In this document: in pieces, positions 8,341 to 16,600 of the stretch
Numbering within the stretch: position 1 is the stretch's first letter
Layout: each line of letters begins with the position of its first letter
DNA from: Nocardia terpenica
GTDB lineage: Bacteria; Actinomycetota; Actinomycetes; Mycobacteriales; Mycobacteriaceae
Assembly: GCF_013186535.1 (NCBI RefSeq)
Contig: NZ_JABMCZ010000005.1
Coordinates: 124,001 to 188,000, forward strand
DNA length: 64,000 bases
Direction: 5' to 3'
Made by a program: the position numbers and the translations under genes
Notes under the pieces: model-generated
The model's input: the letters and a program-made list of their open reading frames with translations, nothing else
Database searches by the model: none
Told to the model about the DNA's origin: nothing

Positions 8341-9203
8341 GGCGTGGCCGAGAACCGGGCGGGCATGCCCTGCAGCGCGAAGATCTCGGCCATGGGGCTG
8401 ATCCGCGACTCCACATCGGCGGCGCGGCCCGCGTGCGTGAGCCGGTCGAGCACCTCGCGCACGCCCCGAACCGCCGCGCGCAGACTGTGATTGGCGTAGA
8501 TGACCAGCCCGTACCCGGCCTCGCGCAGGGTCGCCTCGGTGACCTGCGAGTAGGTCGTCGGCACCGCCGCGAGCGGCACGTCCAGATCCCAGCGGGCGCC
8601 GAACTCGAGCACCTCGTCGGGTCGCTTGCTCTTGCTGTGCACCAGCACCACATCCGCGCCCGCGGCGGCGTAGGCGTGCCCGCGATCGAGCGCCTCGTCC
8701 ACGCCGGACCCGGAGATGAGGGCCTCGGTCCGGGCGATGAGCAGCGGACCGTCGCCGTCGAGCACCTCCTTGCCCGCCTTGATCTTCAGCGCGAACTCCT
8801 CGGCGGAGAGCAGATCCTGCGCGGCCTCGGCGAAGCTGTTGATCTTCGGGAACATCTTGTCCTCGATACAGACCGCCGCGATGTGGCGGCGCGCGTAGCG
8901 CTGCATCAGATAGGACACGTTGAGCGGCCCCCCGAAACCGGTGTCGCAGTCGGCGATCACCGGAAGGTCGATCACCGCGTCGACGTCCTCGGCGGCGTCG
9001 AGATATTGCGTCATGGTGAGCAGGCTGGCATCGGGCAGGCCGTGGCTGGCCGACAGCTCGAAACTGGATACCCAGACGGCCTCGAAGCCCGCCTCGGCAA
9101 CGATCTTGGCGGTCAGTCCGTCGTGCGCGCCGACCGCCCGCACCGGATGGGCGCCGCGCAGCGCGGCACGAAGCAGATCCCGCTTCTCATCGACCTGTAA
9201 CAT
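8337..9203 (-). CDS. pepM: Phosphoenolpyruvate phosphomutase
   Basis: A 288-residue isocitrate-lyase-superfamily enzyme carrying the diagnostic EDKMFPKINS (114-123), the EDKxFPKxNS motif that separates true PEP mutases from methylisocitrate lyases and oxaloacetate hydrolases. DCDTGFG (85-91) supplies metal-binding acids. It isomerises PEP to 3-phosphonopyruvate, the entry reaction of nearly all natural phosphonate biosynthesis. The ATG at 9203 has AGGAG nine bases upstream; an alternative ATG at 9221 would overlap the stop of the iron-oxygenase gene but has no binding site. This gene is the anchor for calling the cluster. Confidence 0.96.
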   Translation of the reverse strand: MLQVDEKRDLLRAALRGAHPVRAVGAHDGLTAKIVAEAGFEAVWVSSFELSASHGLPDASLLTMTQYLDAAEDVDAVIDLPVIADCDTGFGGPLNVSYLMQRYARRHIAAVCIEDKMFPKINSFAEAAQDLLSAEEFALKIKAGKEVLDGDGPLLIARTEALISGSGVDEALDRGHAYAAAGADVVLVHSKSKRPDEVLEFGARWDLDVPLAAVPTTYSQVTEATLREAGYGLVIYANHSLRAAVRGVREVLDRLTHAGRAADVESRISPMAEIFALQGMPARFSATP

Positions 9204-9220
9204 GCGAATGTACTCCTGCA

Positions 9221-10612
9221 TCAATCGTTTTCGTTCGGCCGGTACCAGAGCCGGTCCTCGGCGAGATAGCGGTTCAACCCGCCCTCCGCCATGGCGCCCA
9301 GCCCGAACCGGACCTCGGTGGTGACCGCACCGCCGATGCGGAGCAGCAATACCTTCCCCGCCGTGCCCAACTCCGTCGCGAGCAGCGCGGCGGGCAGATA
9401 CGGCCGCAGGTAGGCGGAGTCGCCCGGTTCCAGCACCTCGGCGTAGGACCGCCCGCCGTGGACCCAGGTCAGGCGGACCGAGCTCTCGCCCAGGACGTAG
9501 AGATACTGGTGCTGGTAGGTGGTGAGGCGGGCCGCGTCCGACTCCTCGTACCGCAGCGCCTCGACCTCGAAAGCCGTTGTGTGCGGGTGCAATCGGTCCC
9601 CGGCCAGTGTCGTCAGCCGGTAGGCCGGATCCGTCGGGTCGGGGTGCAGCCGGGTCCGCGCCCGGGCGTGCGGTGCGATCGCGACCCCGTCGACCGCCGC
9701 GCTGCCGCCCGGCAGCAGCTCGCGCGGGTTGACTCCGAAAGCGTCTGCGAGAGCGGACAATTCGGCCCAGCTCGGATCGGCCTTCCCCGAGAAGACGTCC
9801 GCCGCACGGGGTATCGGGATCGCGGCGCGCTCGGCGATGTCGGCGACGGTGGTGATCCGGGAGTCCAGGAACGAGCGCAGCAGGGCGGCCCGCCCCTGCG
9901 GTCCCGGCGGCAGCGCCGCGGCGGCGGCGACCTCCGGCCCGGTCACCGACAGTTCGCGCTGGGCATCGCCGACCAGCGACCCGCCGTAGGTGAGGGCCAG
10001 GATCAGCGCCGGTTCGGCGGCGGTGCGGGCGGTGAACGAGTGCGGGGCATACGGCAGGCCCCACACCGAATCCCCGGTGTTCATCGGCACGCAGCGTTTC
10101 TTCGCGCCCCAGCGGTAGTAATAATTCACCGGGCCGATGAAATAGGTGAACTGATACAGCAGATGGCCGTTGTTCCAGCGGACGTCCGGATTCTCCGGCT
10201 CGTCGTCGCCCACCACCTGCAGCATCCGGATCCATTCCGGACGATAGGAGGAGATGCGGGACATGGCGGTATCCCGGTATTCGTAATACGGCACCGCACC
10301 GCGCTCGATCACGCGGGCGCTGGCGACGGATTCCTCGACCCGCACGATGCGCACGCCGGCGGGGCAGTCGTCGTGCACGGGCAGCAGGTCACGCTCGTTC
10401 AGCGGCCACATCCGGGCGGCCTTGCGGATGAGGTCCCAGGTCACCGGGCGGGTCCCGGACGTCAATTCGGAAAATGTCCCGCGCGGCAGATCGAGATCGT
10501 CCTCGGCGTTGGCGTCGTTGCGTTTCAGATCATTCGCCGCGGCGCGTAACAGGGCGGCGGCGCGTGTCTGAAAATCGCGATCCGGCACAGCGGTATCGGC
10601 AGATGCATTCAA
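9221..10612 (-). CDS. HEPD/MPnS-family 2-hydroxyethylphosphonate-cleaving iron oxygenase
   Basis: A 463-residue protein with a helix-turn-helix-like N-terminus (about 15-75), a first cupin domain (about 130-215), a helical linker (about 230-310) and a second cupin (about 330-450), the two-lobed plan of hydroxyethylphosphonate dioxygenase (HEPD) and methylphosphonate synthase (MPnS). NNGH (147-150) and PHS (190-192) align with the HEPD substrate and iron residues. Ligands appear to be His150, Gln154 and His191: the His-x3-Gln spacing and the 41-residue gap match the published MPnS set (His148, Gln152, His190). HEPD's Glu176 position is Gly185. The start is a TTG at 10612 after AGGGGG. It could be mistaken for an XRE-cupin regulator, but the NNGH block and the operon argue for an enzyme. 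Product: methylphosphonate or hydroxymethylphosphonate. Confidence 0.8.
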   Translation of the reverse strand: MNASADTAVPDRDFQTRAAALLRAAANDLKRNDANAEDDLDLPRGTFSELTSGTRPVTWDLIRKAARMWPLNERDLLPVHDDCPAGVRIVRVEESVASARVIERGAVPYYEYRDTAMSRISSYRPEWIRMLQVVGDDEPENPDVRWNNGHLLYQFTYFIGPVNYYYRWGAKKRCVPMNTGDSVWGLPYAPHSFTARTAAEPALILALTYGGSLVGDAQRELSVTGPEVAAAAALPPGPQGRAALLRSFLDSRITTVADIAERAAIPIPRAADVFSGKADPSWAELSALADAFGVNPRELLPGGSAAVDGVAIAPHARARTRLHPDPTDPAYRLTTLAGDRLHPHTTAFEVEALRYEESDAARLTTYQHQYLYVLGESSVRLTWVHGGRSYAEVLEPGDSAYLRPYLPAALLATELGTAGKVLLLRIGGAVTTEVRFGLGAMAEGGLNRYLAEDRLWYRPNEND

Positions 10613-10665
10613 CGAGAGGCCCCCTGTTCATGACAAAAACCCCGAGCGAAGAGCAGTTGAATAGA

Positions 10666-10694
10666 ACATTAATGCCGGGTGACCGGCAGGTCAA
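10666..10694 (-). promoter_or_regulatory. Promoter of the phosphonate operon with internal inverted repeat
   Basis: On the minus strand TTGACC (10694-10689) and TAATGT (10671-10666) are exactly 17 bp apart, a good sigma-A promoter about 50 bp upstream of the oxygenase start. The spacer contains TGCCGG / CCGGCA (10673-10678 and 10683-10688), a 6-bp inverted repeat placed where a repressor would block RNA polymerase. Confidence 0.55.
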
Positions 10695-10766
10695 CGAATG
10701 CTCGATGAAGGAATGTCATGCTCACGATGCGAAGCGGGTATCACCGAAATCCGCCCGAATAACGGC

Positions 10767-12185
10767 TTACAGGACCAGCGTTTTGATCCTGGTCATCTCC
10801 TGAATTGCGTACCGGATGCCCTCGCGGCCGAGCCCGCTGTCCTTGACGCCGCCGAAGGGGACGTTGGGCGACTCGAACTGCGGTCCGCCGTTGAGCACCA
10901 CGGTGCCGACCTGGAGGGTCCGCGCCGCGTGCAGCGCGTAATCGAGCCGCTGGGTGAACAATCCGGCCTGCAGTCCGTAGCGGCTGTCGTTGACGCATTC
11001 CAACGCGTCCTCGAAATCCCGCACCCGGACGATGGGGGCGCACGGGCCGAAGGTCTCCTCCCGCACCAGCTCGCACCGGCGGTCGACATGATCGAGAACG
11101 GTCGGCCAGTACTGCGCCCCCGCGCGCCGCCCGCCGCACAGCAGCCGCGCCCCGCCCGCCACCGCCTCGCGGACCCGCCCGTCCACCGCGTGCGCGGCGC
11201 GCTCGTCGATCAGCGTCCCGATATCGGTGGCGGGATCGAGGGGATCGCCGACCCGCAAACGCTCGGCCGCCGCGCGCAGGAGCGCGGCGAAGTCGTCGGC
11301 GACGGTGTCCTGCACCAGGATTCGCTTGACGCCGCGGCAGGACTGGCCGCTGGTGGCGAAGGCGCCCGCCGCCGCCTCGGCCGCCGCGGCGGCCAGGTCG
11401 GCATCCTCCAGCACGATGAGGGCGCCGCTGTCCCCGAGTTCGAAAGCGGTGCGCATCATTCCGGCCCGCTGCGCGATGCGACGGCCGACGGTCGCGCTGC
11501 CGGTGAACGTCACCATGTCGACCATCCCGCTGGTCACCAGCGTCTCACCGACCGTGATCGGATCGCCGGTCACCAGGCTGATCATGCGCTCGGGCACACC
11601 TGCCCCGAGCAGCGTGCGCACGAACAGCGTCGCCGTCAGCGGCGTGCGCTCCGACGGTTTGACGATCACCCCCGCACCGGCGGCGATGGCGGGCGCCACC
11701 TTGGTCACCACCTGGTTGAGCGGGCGATTGAACGGCGTGATCGCCAGCACGGTGCCGACGGGTTCGCGGAAGGCGACCGCCATGCGCCTGCCCGCGGTCG
11801 GCGTGACATCGGTCGAAATGGCTTCGCCGGTAATGCGTTTGGCCTCCTCGGCGGCGAAACGCAACTGCGCGACGGCCCGGGAGACCTCCTTGGTCCCGTC
11901 CTTGTAGGCCAGTCCCGACTCCCGGCAGATCGACCGCGCGAACTCCGCGGCCGCCCGCTCGATCAGCTCCGCGCACCGGGACAGGATGTCCGCGCGCTCG
12001 TAGGCGGCGAGTTCGCAGCGGAACTGCCCGGCGGCGCGGGCCACCTCGAGCGCCTGGGCGGCCGTGGCGCGGGCCGCGACGCCGACGACTTCTCCGGTGT
12101 AGGGGTTGATCACGTCCAACCCGTCCGCCGTCGGCAGCCACCGGCCGCCACCGAAGATTTCCCTGTTTTCCGCCCGATCTCCCAT
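10767..12185 (-). CDS. Aldehyde dehydrogenase, phosphonate-cluster type (PhpJ/PhnY-like)
   Basis: A 472-residue NAD(P)-dependent aldehyde dehydrogenase with the catalytic Asn153 (TPFNRP), Glu249 (FELGDSG) and Cys283 (SGQSCRG). The C-terminal NVPFGGVKDSGLGREG resembles lactaldehyde- and phosphonoaldehyde-oxidising members. It lies upstream of the phosphonate operon on the same strand with a 154-bp gap holding a separate promoter. Plausible substrates are phosphonoformaldehyde (as PhpJ), giving phosphonoformate, or phosphonoacetaldehyde (as PhnY), giving phosphonoacetate. The ATG at 12185 lacks a strong ribosome binding site; in-frame sequence further upstream is promoter-like. A LysR gene is divergent. 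Confidence 0.82.
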   Translation of the reverse strand: MGDRAENREIFGGGRWLPTADGLDVINPYTGEVVGVAARATAAQALEVARAAGQFRCELAAYERADILSRCAELIERAAAEFARSICRESGLAYKDGTKEVSRAVAQLRFAAEEAKRITGEAISTDVTPTAGRRMAVAFREPVGTVLAITPFNRPLNQVVTKVAPAIAAGAGVIVKPSERTPLTATLFVRTLLGAGVPERMISLVTGDPITVGETLVTSGMVDMVTFTGSATVGRRIAQRAGMMRTAFELGDSGALIVLEDADLAAAAAEAAAGAFATSGQSCRGVKRILVQDTVADDFAALLRAAAERLRVGDPLDPATDIGTLIDERAAHAVDGRVREAVAGGARLLCGGRRAGAQYWPTVLDHVDRRCELVREETFGPCAPIVRVRDFEDALECVNDSRYGLQAGLFTQRLDYALHAARTLQVGTVVLNGGPQFESPNVPFGGVKDSGLGREGIRYAIQEMTRIKTLVL

Positions 12186-12327
12186 TCGATCGACGCTAAT
12201 TTTCCGGGCTGGGCGGGTCAAGGCCCGGCGCGGGGAAAGATGATTTCCCGGAATGGTGTGGAAAATCCGGAGAATATGCTCACAATACGTACTAGTTGGT
12301 GTCCGAAAACATTCCGAAAATTTCCGA

Positions 12328-12341
12328 CCGGATGTATCCGG
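12328..12341. promoter_or_regulatory. Palindrome in the ALDH/LysR divergent promoter
   Basis: CCGGAT-GT-ATCCGG is a perfect 6-bp-arm palindrome in the 203-bp divergent region. The same region has several TTCC/GGAA half-sites (for example ATTTCCCGGAAT near 12244) and a TATAAA-like element near 12350. It is a candidate LysR binding site. Confidence 0.4.
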
Positions 12342-12388
12342 CCGATCGTATAAAGTGGAAATTTCGGCACTCACCGAAACGGGAAACC

Positions 12389-13255
12389 ATGGAGATAGAA
12401 CGCCTCCGCAATCTCATCGTGCTGGCCGAGGAACGTCATTTCGGCCGCGCCGCCCAGCGGCTGCACATCACCCAGCCCGCCCTGTCGCGGCAGGTCAAGG
12501 CGGTCGAACGAGAGTTGCGCGTCCCGCTGTTCGACCGGGACGCGCATCGCGTGGAGGTCACCCGGGCCGGAGCCGTCCTGTTCACCGACGCCGCCGAGCT
12601 GATCCAGCGCTACGACGAACTGCTGGCCCGCACCAGCCGCGCCGACAACGCCGTCACCGGGCACCTCCGCATCGCCTACTCGATGACCGCCGCCCGCACC
12701 GCGAGTGACGCACTGGTACAGACGTTCCGCGACCGGTTCCCGAATGTCGAGGTGACCGCGACCGACGGATGGTCGGAGCTGAACGTGGAGCTGCTCGCCT
12801 CCGGCCGATTGGATATCGGGTTCGTCCGGCCACCCGTCAAGAACGGTGTCGCGCTGCACCCGCTCGGCAATACCGAACTGGCGGTGGCGATTCACCCCGA
12901 ACACCCCTTGGCGGCCTCGGCCCGGATAGCACCCGCACAGCTACTGGAGGTCCCGGTCACCCTGTGGTCGCGCAATCTCGGCTTCGGCTACTTCCGGCGC
13001 ACCATCGATCAGATCTGGGGCGACACCGACTCGACCCTCATCCGGGAGGAACCGGCCCTGGAACCGATCGTCGCCACGGTCGCCGCGGGCGAGGGCGCCG
13101 CCGTCGTGGACCTGCACCGCCTCGAACAACTCCACCCCACCGGCATCACCCTGCGCCGCTTCACCCCGCCCGCCCCCACCGCCGAGCTCGCCGTCGCCTG
13201 GAACCCCGACAACCACTCACCCCTGATCGGCCGATTCCTGGAGTGCTGCACCTGA
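12389..13255 (+). CDS. LysR family transcriptional regulator
   Basis: A 288-residue LysR-type regulator: winged helix in residues 1-60 (HFGRAAQRLHITQPALSRQVKAVE, LFDRDAHRVEVT) and a periplasmic-binding-like effector domain in about 90-285. It is transcribed divergently from the aldehyde dehydrogenase of the phosphonate cluster, the usual geometry for a LysR regulator controlling its neighbour. Start chosen at ATG 12389 because it begins right before the HTH; upstream in-frame sequence is not LysR-like. The effector could be a pathway phosphonate, but nothing in the sequence proves it. Confidence 0.9.
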   Translation: MEIERLRNLIVLAEERHFGRAAQRLHITQPALSRQVKAVERELRVPLFDRDAHRVEVTRAGAVLFTDAAELIQRYDELLARTSRADNAVTGHLRIAYSMTAARTASDALVQTFRDRFPNVEVTATDGWSELNVELLASGRLDIGFVRPPVKNGVALHPLGNTELAVAIHPEHPLAASARIAPAQLLEVPVTLWSRNLGFGYFRRTIDQIWGDTDSTLIREEPALEPIVATVAAGEGAAVVDLHRLEQLHPTGITLRRFTPPAPTAELAVAWNPDNHSPLIGRFLECCT

Positions 13256-13293
13256 TTACGTGACGATCGGGTTCGGCACCCCAGGTTTCCCGG

Positions 13294-13422
13294 TCACACC
13301 GCCGCCAGCACCAATTCCAGGATCCTGGTGGCCAGCTCCACACCCGCGGCACCGAGCTCGACCGCGCCCTTCAGGGCGGAGCTACCGGTCTCGAGCAGCA
13401 CGTTGAACAGTTCCGGGTCCAT
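13294..13422 (-). CDS. Small hydrophobic/amphipathic peptide, 42 residues
   Basis: A short open frame with a near-perfect ribosome binding site (AAGGAG, seven bases before the ATG at 13422). The 42-residue product starts MDPELFNVLLETGSS and continues as one long Leu/Val/Ala/Gly-rich helix with evenly spaced Glu residues, ending in LVLAAV. No known family is recognised. It is divergent from the giant STAND/TPR regulator at 13629 and convergent with the LysR gene. Its composition would suit a membrane-active or signalling peptide, or a small secreted substrate; that is inference. Confidence 0.55.
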   Translation of the reverse strand: MDPELFNVLLETGSSALKGAVELGAAGVELATRILELVLAAV

Positions 13423-13628
13423 CTCGCACTCCTTCGTCTGCGGTCGGGAACCTGTATCCCGCCGTCACCACCGAGCACATCAACACCGGCCGCCCGTCCA
13501 AAAGACTTCGGACGAAGGAACCCTCGAGCGCCTGGTAGCTGGGCATAATTGTCGGTGGATCGGTATCGGCTTCGGACGATCGGACACTGTCCGGACACCC
13601 CGGTTCACGTCTCGGGAGGGGAAGCGGT

Positions 13629-16600
13629 ATGCGCACGCGGCACATTCGGGAGCCGGTGAGCGACGATCAACTGGATCGGGTGCAGACCCCGCAGCACGTG
13701 GGCGAACTGCTGCGGCAGGCCATCGAACATGCCGGACGGTCGCTGCGGGATCTTCAGGACGCCGCCGCGGACCACCTGGGCGTCGAGCCGCCCGCCCCCG
13801 GGCTGAGCCGCTCGGGAATCGGCGACATGACCAAGGGCCGCTACCTCGACGACGACCGGCTGCGCCTGGTGGTGAGCCTGTGCGGAGTGCCGAACGCGCA
13901 GCTGGTGAAGTGGTCGGCGGCCTGCGATCGCGTGGGCGGGCGGCGGCCGCGAGGGATCGACACCCTGCCCCGGGACGTCACGCTGATCGGCCGGGACTAT
14001 GAGCTGCAACGGATTACCGAGGTCGCCGCGGCGAGCGGGGTGATCGCGATCAGCGGTATGCCGGGCATCGGCAAGACCGCCTTCGCGACCGGGCTGGCGC
14101 ATCGACTCGCCGACCGCTACCCCGACGGCCGCCTGTTCGTCGACCTGCACGCCCACACCCGCGGGCGCACCGCCGCGGCACCGGCCGAGGTGCTGGCCGG
14201 ACTGCTGATCGACCTGGGACTGGACTCGCGCGAGATCCCCGACAGCCTGGAGAACCGCCGCAATCTGTGGCGAAAGCAGGTGGCGGAGAAACGCTTTCTC
14301 CTGGTTCTCGACAACGCCCGGGACCACGCCCAGGTGGAACCGCTGCTGCCGAACGGGCCGGGCTGCCTGACGCTGATCACCGGTCGGCGGACGCTGGTCG
14401 CGCTGGACGGCGCCGCGCCGTTCGACCTGGACGCCCTGGAACCGGATCGGGCCGCCGCCCTGTTCTGCGCGCTGGCCCACCGCACGCCGTCCGGCGGCGA
14501 CCCGGCGGCGGTGGCCGAGATCGTCCGGCTGTGCGGATATCTCCCGCTGGCGATCGTGCTGATCGCGGGCCGCGCGGCCAACCGCTCGGCGTGGAGCGTC
14601 GCCGAGATCGCCGAGGAGCTGGCTACGGCGCGAGACCCGCTGCGGGAGTTCGAGGCCGGGGAGCGCGCCGTGCGCGCCGCCTTCGCGATGTCCTATCGCG
14701 ACATGTCGCCGGATCGGCGGCGACTGTTCCGCCGACTCGGCGTGCACCCGGGCCGCGATATCGACAAGTACGCGGCCGCGGCACTGGCCGACATCCCGGT
14801 GGCCGCCGCCGGTCACGAGTTGGAGGCGCTGTTCACCGATCACCTGCTTCAGGAACAGGCCGACGGCCGCTACCGCATGCACGACCTGCTGCGGGTCTAC
14901 GCGCACGACCACGCCGCCACCGAGGATCCGGCCGAGGATCGCGCCGCCGCCGTGGACCGGGTCCTGGACTACTACCGCCGAGTCGGCGAGCTCGCCGACC
15001 GCCAGCTGACGGTCGACACCCGCTCGCGGCAACTGCCGCTCGACGGGGAATCCCCTGCCGCGCCGAGCATGACGAACCGCACCCGGGCGCTGGCGTGGTT
15101 GCGGGCCGAGCGTGACAACCTGCTCGACTGTCTCGAATACGCTGTCTCCCACGGCCGTTCGTCGCAGGCGATCGCATTGACCGGCGCCCTCGCCGGTTTG
15201 CTGCGCGTCGACGGTCCCTGGCCGGTGGCGGTCGACCTGCACCGCCGCGCCGCCGCCCTCGCCGAGGAGGGCGGCGATCCGCTCGCCGCCGCCGAGGCGC
15301 TGTACAACCTGGGCACCGTGCAATACGCGACCGGCGATTACGCGGGCGCGGTCGGTCCGATGCGGCAGGCGCTGACCATCTTTCGCGCGCGCGGCGACCG
15401 CGCCGCCGAGGCCCGCGCGCTCGGCGTCCTCGGCGCGCTGGCCTACGCCACCGGCGACTATCCCGCCACCGCCGAGCTGATGCTGCGGGCGTCGACCCGC
15501 TACGGCGAGGTCGGCGACGCCTCGGCCGGGGCATACGCGCTCATCGGACTCGGTATGGCCCGGTACGCGACCGGCGACTATCCGGTGGCGGCGAGCCTGG
15601 TGCGGCAGGCGCTGGCCGTGTTCACCGACAGCGACGACCGGCTCGGAAAGGCGTACGCGCTCAACGAACTCGGCATGATCGAATACGCGACCGGCGACTA
15701 TTCCGGCGCGACCCACACCATCGAGCGGGCGCTGGCCGCCTACCTGGAGCTCGGCGACCGGGTGGCCGAGGCCCACGCCCTCAACGATCTCGCCTCGGTC
15801 CGATTCGCCACCGGCGACTATCCGGTCGCGACGAAGCTGGCGCAGCAGGCTGTCGAGATCTGCCGCGACGTCCGCGATCGGGTCGGCGAGGCGTACGCCC
15901 GCACCAATCTGGCCAGGCTGCACTTCGCGACCACCGACTGGCCCGCCGCGATCGACGACATGACCGAGGCGCTGACGATCTTCGAGGAGATCGGCGACCG
16001 GGTGGGCGCGGCCTACGCCGTCGACGATCTCAGCTGGGCGCAGTACACCAGCGGCGACTTCTCCGGCACGATCGACCAGATGACCCGCGCGCTGGGGATG
16101 TTCACCGACATCGGCGACCGGGTCGGGCAGGCGTATACGCTCGTCGAACTCGGCCTGGCGTGGTACGCGAGCGGCGACTACCCGACCGCGGCGGAGCCGA
16201 TGCGGCGGGCGCTCACGATCTTCGAGGCCCTCGGCGACCGCGTGGGCCAGGCATACGTCCGCTGCGGCCTGGGCAGGCTCTGCCTCGCGATGGACGACGA
16301 TCCGGGCGCGGACGAGCTGCTGCGGCAGGCATTGGCCATCTTCCGCGCGATCGGCGACCGCGTGGGCGAGGCGTATGTCCTCAGCAGCCTGGCCAGGCTC
16401 GGCTACGCCACCGACAACGATTCGGCCGCCGAGGATCTCGTGTGGCAGGCGGTGCGGATCTACCGGACCCTGGGCGATCGGTTCGGGCACGCCTACGCCC
16501 TCGGCGGCGCGGCCCTGCTGCGCTACGCCGCCGACGACCCCCACGGCGCCATCGCCCCCGCGCAGGAGGCCATGCGGATATTCGACGACATCGGCGACCG

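Noticed and set aside
9221..10612. Calling the phosphonate-cluster oxygenase an XRE-cupin regulator
   Set aside because: The NNGH block, the second cupin, the iron-ligand set and the operon position fit HEPD/MPnS enzymes; the HTH-like N-terminus is part of that fold.
13506..13579. Direct repeat CTTCGGACGA at 13506 and 13570 in the STAND/peptide promoter
   Set aside because: Ten bases twice in high-GC DNA at 64-bp spacing, with no symmetry, is not strong enough to list as an operator.
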